Shown here: in pieces, positions 54,991 through 64,000 of the stretch
How positions within the stretch are numbered: position 1 is the first letter of the stretch
Layout: every line of letters starts with the position of its first letter
Assembly: GCA_018296165.2 (NCBI GenBank)
Contig: JACKQL020000063.1
Location: forward strand, 1 to 64,000
Direction: 5' to 3'
DNA length: 64,000 nucleotides
From: Termitomyces sp. T153
Lineage: Eukaryota; Basidiomycota; Agaricomycetes; Agaricales; Lyophyllaceae
Notes under the pieces: model-generated
Databases searched by the model: none
Told to the model about the DNA's origin: nothing
What the model saw: the letters and a program-made list of their open reading frames with translations, nothing else
Program-made: the position numbers and the translations under genes

Positions 54991-55139
54991 GCCAGGGCTG
55001 ATTAGGGAGCTCCACTAGAGGCACCCAGATGCACTGCAGGCCATCCAAGGGATATACCCAATTTCACCAGTGGACCAGGCAATCCAGGATTTCTTCTACT
55101 CCACACATTGAGATGCCACACAGTAAGGGGGAAGGGTGA

Positions 55140-55498
55140 TGTCAGGGAACTTCCATTTCCAACCTCCAACTTCTATTTCTGACCTCTGCAGCAATCTTTG
55201 CCACTCATTCCAGGCCCCCAGAGATCTCTGGAGACCCTCAGAACTTCCCATGGTTCCTTGTTGAGCACCTCTCTAGAGTTAGGGCTAGCTCTGGCCTTTT
55301 GTATAGTTGTTCCCACACCTCTGCTGCCTGCTGATGTGCCACACCAAGCAGTGGGGATCTTCAGCCTTGTTCTCTTTAGATTCCCCTCTGCTAAGTGATT
55401 AGTTACCATTTGTATTATTGACTACCTTGCTAATATACTTTGGATTCCCCTCTGCTAGCTGCATGATTGAGCTGCCACTCCCAGAGGTTGCCCTTACA
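55140..55498 (+). repeat. 3' LTR of element D
   Basis: TGTCAGGGAACTTCC to GGTTGCCCTTACA (359 bp). It follows the purine tract AAGGGGGAAGGGTGA and precedes the right target duplicate ATTGC (55,499-55,503). The helicase reading resumes at once. Confidence 0.9.
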
Positions 55499-56634
55499 AT
55501 TGCTGCCTTATTACTAAAGAGTGGTAGAACTGCTCATTCAATGTTCAAAATCCCCATTTCTGCCTTAGATACATCCATTGCCAATATCAAGAGAGGAACC
55601 CATTTATCTCAACTCTTGCTCCACACTAAAGTTGTCATCTGGGATGAAGTCCCAATGCAACACAAAAATGCCATTGACTCTGTTTATTGTGAGTTCAGAG
55701 ACATCCTGGACAAGGATGTTCCCTTTGATGGAGTGACTGTGGTGTTTGGAGGAGATTTTTGACAAACTCTTCCAGTCATTTAATAAAGACTCAGGCAGCA
55801 GATGATTGCTGGTTCACTCAAAAGAGGAAGACTTTTGGATCAGATTCAAGTCCACTACTTGGTTCAAAATATGAGATTGGATTGAACTCCTATTAACATT
55901 GCTCATGCAGCTTGGCTATAACATGTTGGTGCTGGAAAAATCTTGGGCCTAGAGAAACAGTACAACTTCCTGCAACTATGATTTGTGATGACAATTCTAT
56001 CACTGGATTGATCTCTTCCATTTATCCCCATATTAATCATCATCAAAATGATCAGTATTATCTGGACCAGACTATTCTTTCTAGCAAGAACTCTGATATA
56101 GAGGGTATCAATTCAGAAGTTCTGCAGAGATGTTCAGGATCAGAGAGAATCTTGCAAAGTGCAGATTCTATTGGGTCTGATGATAGAAATGCTAATGGCA
56201 CATTATATCCTATAGAATATCTCAACTCTTTGAGAGCCAGTGGCTAAATTGGTTTTGAAAATTGGTGTACCTGTCATGCTCCTCAGGAATCTGGATACAA
56301 CTAAAGGACTTTGCAATGGAACAAGAATGATTGTCACTCATATTAGCCCCAGAGTCCTTAGATGTCAGAATATCAGTGGAGATGCCAAGTTTGCAGGATC
56401 AACTGTTTTTATTCCAAGGATCAATCTTGATGCCTCTGAGGAAGATTTGCCTATTCCATTGTGCAGGAGACAATTTCCAGTTCAACTGGCCTTTGCTATG
56501 ACTATCAACAAGTCCCAAGGAAAATTAATCAAGCATGTTGGATTGGACCTTTGTTCACCAGTTTTTGCACATGGTCAACTTTATGTTGTACTTTCCCAAT
56601 GTACATCAGGAGATTGTCTAAAGGTGATTTTGTA
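55499..56634 (+). pseudogene. PIF1-like helicase of the Helitron, C-terminal part
   Basis: The reading continues IAALLLKSGRTAHSMFKIPI from SSGIA at 29,115. It has Walker B in TKVVIWDEVPMQHKNAID and motif III-like VTVVFGGDF, then a TGA. A middle part with shifts follows (YYLDQTILSSKNSDIEGIN). An open frame 56,240-56,634 holds VPVMLLRNLDTTKGLCNGTR and the late motifs LAFAMTINKSQGKLIKHVGL and YVVLSQCTS. The gene ends at TAA 56,634, the normal C-terminus for such helicases. Breaks lie near 55,760, 55,890 and 56,240. Confidence 0.8.
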
Positions 56635-56811
56635 ACCACAAAATACATCACAAAAAATAGCAAATGTTGTCTATCATGAAATTCTCAATGATTTACAGAT
56701 GTAAGTGTGTAACTTTGGATAAATTCATGTTTTATTGCTAACTTTTATTATTTTCAGCATCTAATGTATATAGCTAGACATTGTAGTTTCTGTTGATGAA
56801 ATATAAGGTCT

Positions 56812-57125
56812 CAACATTATATTGTATGATCTAATCAAAGACCTAACTGAACAAATGAGGTGGTCTGGGTCTCAACATTGAATTGAATATTGAAGATCTA
56901 ACCAAATGAAGTGAGGTTAGGTCTGGGTCTCAACATTGAATTGAACATCAAAGACCTAACCAAATGAAGTGAGGTTGGGTCTGGGTCCCACCATTGAATT
57001 GAATATCAAAGACCTAACTAAACAAGTTGAGGTTGGTTCTGGGCCTCAACAAATCAAATATCAAAGACCTTTGTTCAGTTAGGTCTGGGACTTAGCAAAA
57101 GCTACAGGCTCATGCCAAAAGCATG
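56812..57125 (-). repeat. Right subterminal repeat array and hairpin of the Helitron
   Basis: About four units of roughly 65 bp with the core 'GAGGTTGGGTCTGGGTC' and 'TCAAAGACCTAAC', then CTTAGCAAAAGCTACAGG and a hairpin CATGC-CAAAA-GCATG (57,111-57,125). On the opposite strand this matches the left array at 22,872-23,135 in order and content. Confidence 0.7.
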
Positions 57126-57245
57126 GACCATAGCTTGTAATATATAGATGTAATGATGATCATGTGACTGATTATAAACTGATTGCTGCAATGGTACATG
57201 ACAAATCATATCACTGCCACATCAAACTGATCATCCCATATTCAA

Positions 57246-57420
57246 GAGAGCAAAATTTCAAGACAACCTCAGCTATATCATTGGCTATACATCACATGTA
57301 TATTGGGAAGATAAATGGTAGGGAGCAAAAATTGAAGACAACCTCCGGCTATATCATCGCTATACATCACGTGTAAGGTCACATGGGAACAAAATTTGGA
57401 GACAAAATCTGGCGGGGGAT
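57246..57420 (+). repeat. Direct repeats at the CpG boundary
   Basis: Two roughly 55 bp units (57,246-57,300 and 57,323-57,377) share GAGCAAAA...AAGACAACCTC...GCTATATCAT...GCTATACATCAC. A weaker third begins at about 57,386. In the first unit the sites read CAG, TTGG and CACATG; in the second they read CCGG, TCG and CACGTG. Host-like CpG content starts here. Confidence 0.65.
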
Positions 57421-57911
57421 CAAAAAGTAAAGTCTCCGCTACTTCGTAAACCTCGGAATTGATTGTGCAACAATTGCAACGACAGCTATGAGTTTTGAAT
57501 TTCTTTTCCATTAAATACACGGCGAATTGCAGCCTGGATATGTAAGTACGTTATAGGAATTCATCCATAGGATCGTGCGCGTGACAAGGGCCCTCAGTGT
57601 ATACCGACACGGCATAGTCACGGTCTTGCCCCACAAAGAAAGAAAAAAAATGAACACAGATCAACTCGTGTTCGCCTAGCGCCATCAACACGCAGTCGCA
57701 AGATTTCAACTCGGTTTTCCTGGATGCTCATTTGACTTCAAGTACACACTGACCGGTACGTAGCACAAAATAAACGTCCGTTATACATATACATCAGGAT
57801 CGAAGCACAGTTTCGAAAATGTGATCGGCAGGCGTGAACGACAAAGGGTTAAGCTTCGAAAAGCTTCGAGACACTGGACCTATAGTTAAGCAACATTTTG
57901 GGTATAATGTA
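57421..57911. other. Host intergenic DNA downstream of the S41 gene
   Basis: CpG-bearing sequence with no convincing gene. The minus-strand gene ends at 57,912, so its 3' untranslated region and polyadenylation signals should lie here. I see no transposon homology. Confidence 0.5.
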
Positions 57912-60786
57912 TTATGTGGCAACGTACGCAAACGTCCACAAGTTCAGTGGGTTGTTGTAGGTGTCCCTGGTATACGGGAACCTGACTGTTATCAATGGCA
58001 CCAACGACCACAACTGGTACGGAATACATGCAAAAGGATATCACGCACATAAAGGTAACTCGGATAGATATGCTGTGAAATAATTCAATGAACATATTTC
58101 CAAGGTCGAGAAAAGTACTCCATGTACCGATGGGAACGCTCTCGTTGAGGAAACTCCAAGCTGTAATGAATAGATTATATAAACCAATGACAAAAGAAGA
58201 AAATCATTTGACCTGTCCTCCAGTTATGCCTAGCCGAGGAATCAGCTTAACTATATCTCCGAGCAGGAATTATACGAGCCTAAAGTTGCCTGATACAAGT
58301 CTTTAGAGGTTAATAGGTTAACAGCACAGACCTCACTCTTCCTCGGGGTCACTTACAGATCAGGAGGGGCCAAAGGGTCCTGGTGATATTTCTGAAGACA
58401 AGTTGTCCTTACAGGACGGAGATACTCACGTTTTGTAAGCCGGCGGTTTTGATCTCCGTATCGATATCTACCCACTCTAGTACCTGATTGCCAGCCATTC
58501 CTTTGCGACGAACGCAGAGTAGAGCATGAGAAATCAAGCCGTAAAGTTCAAGATATGTACATACCCTTGAACTGTACGTCTTCGCCAGGCTTACCACCGA
58601 AAACGGCAATCTTAGTGCCATGTCGCTCATTCATGAGGGTACTGAACATTGCGCAGGTGGAGGCGCAGTTCCCATTGTTGACTGTTCAATGAGTTTCGTC
58701 CCGACTTCAATACTGTACATCAGCCTCACCGATGGCGACTTTGCTAGAAAGTAACAAGCCTAATCAGGGCACCGTCAGATATGGTGTTGTACAAACGGAG
58801 ATTTACCTTAGATCGAAAGGAGGGTCGGCCGGAACCTTTTGCGAAAAACCCAGTTCACACGTATCCTGCGTGAATCTTGATGAGCATGTGCACCATCAGT
58901 TGTAAATGGCGTTTACATGGAATCTTTGAGATGTAGGATCTGAACGGCCGTTGACAATGAAGGGCACCGAGGGGGTAATGTAGTTAAAATTAGCACCCAT
59001 GTGTGTCCCGTTCAAAAAAGCGTCTGTCATAATGCTAAGGCATTGAATCCTTGATCATGAAAGCATGACTTACAATTATCGCCGGTGTAGAAGGAAAGGG
59101 TATCGGTAAGTTCAAGTTCAATGTCCGTAGCAACAATCTTCTGAGCAAGAGTATTGGCGCGGACAGTTGAGACGAAACCACTGAATGATGTGTTTAGAAC
59201 GGTGAGGAATGCTATAGGCGTGCAAACATACGGATAGCCGAAGGTGGAACCAGACAGGTATTGATGCAAGAACTGGCCCAGGCAGACAAACCCTCCTGAA
59301 GATCTCCTAGGAAAACGGTGCAGTAACGAAGATGGGTGGAGCCTACCTCCATTGTTCGTCAAATCAATTAGAAGTTGTGTAACTCCTGCATTTTTGAACG
59401 TAGTGATGATGCTCACAACGTCGGCCTGGAATCCATCAAAGTCACCTTCAAAGGACCCAACAAACATCTTTTGGTTGGTCAATACTTCGAGACACTGTTG
59501 AAGATTGAACAAGATCTGGCAACGCACCACGCCCGTTTGATTATCAGGAAGAATGTAAGACTTAATAACTCCTTCACTCCCTGCAACAGAAGGTAGGGAG
59601 GGTATAAATTGAGGAGGAAGCCCGATGGCGTTAGAATTTGACTGATCAATGATATTCCCCTTGGCATGGCGACGGGTAATTGCCACTGCCTTCATCTGTG
59701 GGGCCTTCAAATCAACCCCATTGGTAGCAGCATTTGCTGCACAATTGGCTTCCCAGCTGAGCAAGAGAGGTCAAAAACGGTCATCATGCTTGTTCACATT
59801 ATTGGGCACTCACTAAGAAGCTGAATCGATGAAAGGTGGGCCAAGATAATTTGCTAAGTAAGGGACGGTGACAGTTTCAGCCACAGTAGAATTGACAGGA
59901 ATCAGGTTGAAGGTTAGTGAGGTCTGGGTCACATCCATCGGCCCAGCAAGATCGCCCAATCGTTGAGAGAAATCAGTTCCGGAGATGCGATAGCTGCTAA
60001 ATACAGAATTGACTCTAACGCCATGGTCCAAATAGTTTCCGGAAACAGTACTGGCGATAGTGTCCACATAAGAATAGGGATCTTGACCATTGATTTGCAG
60101 GACTTTAGCGCCTGCAAGACGCTTCCAGTCAAACCCGATGCTGTCAAAGAAACTTGTGTAGTCGGTGCCAAGGAGAGAGATGAAGTCTACAGCGTCAAAT
60201 GCTATGTAGACGCCCTGAACTCCATCAACTTCAACAGTGATCGGTGGTGAGGGAAGGATATTTTGATAAGCATTATAACAGTTTGGGAACCATCCTGATT
60301 GATGTTAGTCGGTACACCAATGAGTAGGGTATGCACGAACGAGTGTGGCCATCATTCATTTGGGTAGTGAAATCATAAAGAGCTTTGCTGAAATCGTAAT
60401 CCGTCTTTCGGCAAATCAACCATCACAACCACTGTATCATATTTCTGAAGAAAAACGGAACTTACCGGGTATTGGGTCGAATTCAACTTTGCAATTGTTG
60501 CCCGGATGTCAACAGTTGACTCTTGGAATGGCGGCGGGGAATTCAAGTAGTAATCTTCGAATGTGAAGAAGTCAAAGACCCGCGCGACGGTTGTGAGTAC
60601 GTTTTGTCTGAGAGTCTCGTTGAAGGGGAAGGCCTTATAGCACGCGAGAGCATCTGCTGGAAGGACGAATGTCTTTCCTGCGACTTTGACACATGGGTCA
60701 GTAGCCGACGGAGCTGCAGAGATTAGACGAGGGAGAAGACATGTAGTGACGACGAGAGACGAGGCAAGCCTAGCTATGGTAACCAT
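57912..60786 (-). CDS. Secreted peptidase S41 family protein (tail-specific protease-like)
   Basis: The gene has a start at 60,786 (MVTIARLASSLVV), a hydrophobic signal peptide likely cut after LISA, and a TAA at 57,914-57,912. Exons I can place are 60,786-60,466; 60,404-60,341; 60,294-59,814; 59,756-59,347; 59,295-59,232; 59,180-59,074; 59,023-58,917; 58,865-58,807; 58,743-58,730; 58,681-58,565; 58,500-58,430; 58,391-58,357; 58,160-58,128. Short last exons encode YLSELP and FPYTRDTYNNPLNLW. The catalytic Ser region is NNGNCASTCAMFSTLMNERH (exon 10); earlier blocks include NDGHTRWFPNCY and LIDLTNNGGG. The total is about 670 residues, usual for fungal S41 proteins. Family members hydrolyse peptides by a Ser-Lys mechanism; the substrate here is unknown. 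The exon after 58,357 may use a GC donor. The frame is intact throughout. Confidence 0.85.
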
Positions 60787-61371
60787 CGTTGATACTATGA
60801 TAGGCCAAGGATACAAAACGTAATGGCAATTCAACCAAGCTTTAGACGTTAAACTCTTGGCCGTTTTGAAATCAGTCCCAAATGTTGATCTCTTTGAGCA
60901 AACAGCGTCACGATGCCCGGAAACCTTTGGGAAAGTATGGCAAGTACAGCTGGAGCGGAGGGGAAGAAGCCCTAGACCGCGCTAAAAACAACAATCAATA
61001 GTGAAGTTTTGAGGCCTGCTTATCGATTTCGAAACGTCTGAGAAGTGTTTGTGTTGCGGCATTAGGAAAGGAATAGTACGTGGAATACAGCCCATGTGCT
61101 TCTGTGGAAGCTTGCGCCAGGATCTGTGGTCAAGAGACTCAAACGGGATATCGGCTACTCACGGATAATTATCATCGAAGATCGGTGCCATATGTAACAA
61201 GTGATGCGTTATCGCAGACGCAAATACCAAAAGATAAGGTGGACAGGGGAGCAGCAAGGACATGCAACTTGTAGTGATGTTCCGGCCCGGCTTGAGGCGG
61301 CTTCAACTCAATGCCCCGGCCTGGCTCCGGCTCGGCTCTGCTCAGGGCCGCGGCTTTTGGCAGCAGAAGCA
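60787..61371. other. Upstream region of the S41 gene
   Basis: About 585 bp of CpG-bearing DNA that should contain the S41 promoter (read leftward). No clear TATA box or second gene is seen. The longest frames are under 70 codons and show no recognisable motif. Confidence 0.45.
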
Positions 61372-61490
61372 GTTGGACACGGGTCAGTCGATCCTAAGAG
61401 ATAGGGAAGCTCCGTTTCAAAGTGCACGATTCTTCGTGCCGCCTATTGAAAGGGAATCCGGTTAAAATTCCGGAACCTATATTCAACGGC
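61372..61490 (+). pseudogene. Fragment of 25S (28S) ribosomal RNA gene
   Basis: The stretch contains landmark large-subunit rRNA strings: GACACGGGTCAGTCGATCCT, AGCTCCGTTTCAAAGTGC, then GCCGCCTATTGAAAGGGAAT and CCGGTTAAAATTCCGGAACC. These sit in the natural order and spacing known from fungal 25S rRNA. On both sides the sequence departs from rRNA, so about 120 bp was captured. It is a non-functional scrap. Confidence 0.8.
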
Positions 61491-62901
61491 AGTGTGAGCT
61501 TTTCCTGCAGTAAGAAAAATACCCACCATACTCAAGCAGTTGGTTCAGATGGGCTATTTGTAGCTGCACAATAAGTTTCTATCAGGAAGATCCTGCACAG
61601 TGGCCAATGAGGTGTACATCAGAAAAACGGAGGTGTTGGTACTTTTGACAAATCAGGGCATTAAAGAAGAATATGTAACCATATCACGAACCTCAGACTT
61701 ATTGTAAAACCCTAAAATGAAATTGTTTAAATCTTCTGAGCAGCTCATATAGGACTAAAATTATAATTTTTGTCACAACATAAGACCAGAATTGCATTCC
61801 TATACTATCATTAGATATTTATGATATACACATTGAGCATATACAACATTCATGGTAGAACATTTTTATGCAAGTTCAAAAAATCTGTCTAAAAACATAT
61901 GAACATGCAATTAGGATTGTACAAAGGGCTAAGGATACAATTGTCAGCCAATGTAGGAACAATTTAGTAACCATATCCTCTGAAAATCACACCAATTTTT
62001 GAACCAAAAATAGTACAATAATATTCCATTGTTACAGAAAAAGCATACACCATAGGTCATTAGACACAATGGGCGAAAAAAGTCCATCAGAAACAATACA
62101 AGTATAGCTAGCAGTCAATTAGCAGCAAAAATTATCCAGCAAAAGTAAAACACATGCCACTGCCATCTTCTCACTCACCATCATTCCTACCTGTGCTCAC
62201 CTCTTGACTGTCTGCATTGATGACATCTGTTCCTGCCTAGCTGCCATGCAGAATACACAACAACTAGTGGTTTTGCAAGTAGAGTATGAATGGACTATAG
62301 AAAATGAGGGTGCAAGTTGAGCTAGGTTCCAGAGAACCTGGTTTAGTACAAGAAGTGCTAAGTTGCTAGTGCAAGGTTAATAGAAAAGTGTAGGTATAGT
62401 GAATGAAGAGGACTCTATAGGTAAACCCAGCTAGAGTGGATACAAGGTCACCTTTTCAAGTAGAGTATGACTGGAATATAGAAAATAAGGGCACAAATCT
62501 AGCTAGGTCCCAGAGAACCTGATTTAGTATGAGAAGTGCTAAGTTGCTAGCATGGGGTTGGTAGGAAAGGGTAGTAAAGGAAGGGGACTCTGCAGGTAGA
62601 TTCAGCTAGAGTGAATACAAGATCACCAGACAAAGGTTGCTAGTGAAGCTGGACCAGAGAGGTGCTAGAGATAGCAAAGGTGTTAGCAAACAAGGGCAAT
62701 AACAAACTGAGACTAGCCATACATGCTAGCACTAAACATAGAATTAGCAAAATAGTACCTGAAGGTGGTACTAGAAAAATGAGACAATGAGAATGCTAAC
62801 TTGATAGAGAGAGTGCTAAGGCAAACAAAGAGGCTTTAGAGTTGCAAGACTTGGATCTGAGGTCTGGAGCTAATAACAAGGTATGATTCTTTGATGGTTG
62901 T
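61491..62901. other. Unclassified CpG-poor repeat-like DNA
   Basis: AT-rich, nearly CpG-free sequence starts straight after the rDNA scrap. It has no long frame. A 180 bp imperfect tandem duplication is inside (62,277-62,640). The bases just before the B LTR (GTTGT, 62,897-62,901) may be its left target duplicate. I could not link this to families A to E. Confidence 0.45.
62277..62640 (+). repeat. Imperfect tandem duplication of about 180 bp
   Basis: Both units start AAGTAGAGTATGA, share CCAGAGAACCTG and AAGTGCTAAGTTGCTAG, and end with AGCTAGAGTG and CAAGGTCACC or CAAGATCACC. Units lie at about 62,277-62,455 and 62,457-62,635 and differ at roughly one base in six. Confidence 0.65.
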
Positions 62902-64000
62902 TGTCATGGCCCACTCCCTGGACCCCCAACCTTATTTCCAGCCACCCACTCCCCCAAAGTTACCTCCAACACCCCCTCAAACACCCCTGACCTTTGTTGA
63001 CCCATGGTGCCCACTCTGAGTAACTCTGACACTTCTCTGGCAAACTCCAATGGCCCCCTGGCTAACTCCAACACCTTCTCTGCAGCCTTCAATGCTTCTC
63101 CTGCCTCTCCTGAGCCCCTATAACCCTCCTCCACTGTTCCTGATGCCAGTGTATGTCACCAGTTTGATCCCTTGGTTTACCTAAGCAGCTCTAGAGCATC
63201 ACAACAACCCTAGGATGGCCTGCATTCTCAACTGATCCCATCAGTATATCACTGTGGCCCACCCCCTGATCATAACTGATATCCATTGACCCCACATGGC
63301 TCTGACAAACTCTGCTGCCAGACCTGCTGCCCCCCAGAGCTCTCCAGTAGTCAGTATACAAGTCATAGAGTAGCATCCCATACTCTAGTCTTGATATTGC
63401 CTTACCTGATGTGTTTCTGATTGTTTCTCTCTTGTGTTTTGTGTTCTGTGTCATGTCTTTCCTTCTCTCAGTCTCCTGGTCTTATCTCAGTCTCCCAGTT
63501 TTGTCTTGTCTCTATCTCCATTATTGTCTCATTATCATTTAATATCTCTGCTTAAATCTATTTTTGTTCTTGTCTCAATCTTGCCTTGACTCCATCTTGT
63601 CTTGTTTGACTCTGTTTCCTTCATTGTGTTCAAGTCCTTTAAACCTTAATGCCATTATGAACCCTGTGCTTACAATTACAAACCTCAAACCTTCACAAAC
63701 CAACTCCAGACCTTGCTATTCACTCAGCCCTGAGACTCATCAACATCAATTGATCTCCCATCAAACTCTGGCCCTGCTCCTATCACTTGCATAGCCTCTG
63801 TTTGCCCCACACTTCTAGTACTTGCTTCTGGACTTGTGCCTGACATCCCTTCAAGTTCAAACCTTCCCCATACCTTGTCATAAACTTCCTCAGACCATCT
63901 CAGACTTGTTCAGACCACTCCCCCTTGCTTATCCTCACAAGTATCTGAAGTCCAGACCATCTCCAAACACCATCAATGCAGGATGTAGTGTCCACCTAGT
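62902..64000 (+). repeat. LTR of family B, running out of the window
   Basis: It starts TGTCATGGCCCACTCCC, the complement of the B LTR right end. It stays collinear with the complement of 13,448-12,509 to the window end, where AGTGTCCACCTAGT matches the complement of about 12,553-12,566. About 50 bp to the LTR end should follow. It is CpG-poor, unlike the B copy at 12.5 kb. Whether it is solo or begins an element cannot be seen. Confidence 0.8.

Larger units (their letters stand above)
29116..55498 (+). mobile_element. Family D chromodomain Ty3/gypsy element, outer copy with nested insertions
   Basis: A plus-strand element lies between TGTCAGGG... LTRs with the target duplication ATTGC (29,111-29,115 and 55,499-55,503). 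Its own parts are the 5' LTR remnant, protease (30.39-30.95 kb), reverse transcriptase (41.2-41.9 and 52.7-53.1 kb), RNase H, integrase, chromodomain and 3' LTR. A deletion removed the end of the 5' LTR, the primer site and gag. Nested in it are a solo B LTR, A2, E and D'. All coding parts carry TAG/TGA stops. Confidence 0.8.
22763..57140 (+). mobile_element. Helitron, split in its helicase gene by element D
   Basis: A plus-strand rolling-circle transposon remnant. In order it has a left subterminal repeat array (22.87-23.14 kb), 3 kb of AT-rich non-coding DNA, a Gln/Glu/Arg-rich coiled segment (26.1-26.7 kb), the Helitron Rep region (26.7-28.5 kb) and a PIF1-like helicase. The helicase is interrupted at 29,115 and resumes at 55,499. 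A right array in inverted orientation (56.81-57.13 kb) closes it. Removing D (29,116-55,498, with one copy of ATTGC) restores the helicase register from SSGIA to ALLLKSGRTAHS. Exact termini were not fixed; no clear 5'-TC or CTRR-3' end is evident. C interrupts its left flank. Confidence 0.75.

Noticed and set aside
28900..56634. Two separate helicase genes
   Set aside because: The halves meet exactly at the ATTGC target duplication of element D, so they are one gene.
56812..57125. CRISPR-like array
   Set aside because: Units are imperfect and contiguous without unique spacers, and the sequence is clearly fungal.
59375..59596. Plus-strand frame inside the peptidase gene
   Set aside because: It is the complement of exon 4, which has clear S41 features and splice sites.
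61201..61465. Short plus-strand frames over the rDNA scrap
   Set aside because: They are accidental readings of rRNA sequence without start context or motif.

Overview
The window is a transposon graveyard from a filamentous fungus, most likely an agaricomycete basidiomycete. The evidence is Ty3/gypsy families of the type common in that class, a Helitron with Rep and PIF1-like helicase regions, and one host gene cut by many 45-75 bp GT-AG introns with very small exons. Nothing looks bacterial, plant or animal. Apart from that gene (57.9-60.8 kb), a short 25S rDNA fragment (61.4 kb) and a little intergenic DNA, nearly everything is mobile DNA. I name the retroelement families A to E for this window only.

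Left block (1-17.5 kb) is a three-level nest. A minus-strand family A element (A3; gag and 5' LTR at 13.4-17.5 kb) was hit by a minus-strand chromodomain Ty3 element (B, 4.0-13.4 kb). B was in turn hit by a plus-strand family A element (A1), whose 3' end fills 1-4.0 kb. The missing halves lie left of the window. Next comes a complete but dead 5.1 kb element C (17.6-22.8 kb, minus strand, 5 bp target duplication).

Middle block (about 22.8-57.1 kb) is one Helitron whose helicase gene was split by element D. D has an ATTGC target duplication at 29,111 and 55,499. D then collected a solo LTR of B, a 10.3 kb family A copy (A2, 31.0-41.2 kb), a 503 bp LTR mini-element E, and a second D-type element (D', 42.4-52.7 kb). 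D' carries an internal 3.2 kb tandem duplication and two solo LTRs of A. Removing the insertions in this order brings the helicase back into contiguous register.

Right block: CpG-bearing host DNA starts near 57.3 kb and holds a complete secreted S41-family peptidase gene. A 25S rDNA scrap, unclassified CpG-poor repeats and the start of another B LTR follow.

No transposon protein in the window looks fully intact. B is the best preserved: it keeps YLDD in the reverse transcriptase and two tandem protease-like domains. C, D, D' and the Helitron are CpG-poor with many TAG/TGA stops, consistent with C-to-T decay of methylated or RIP-like DNA. The most unusual feature is that families A and B each carry a spliced gene on the opposite strand, between pol and the 3' LTR. 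In both it encodes a cysteine cluster and a coiled coil. In family A the two convergent genes meet at a conserved GC-rich palindrome.
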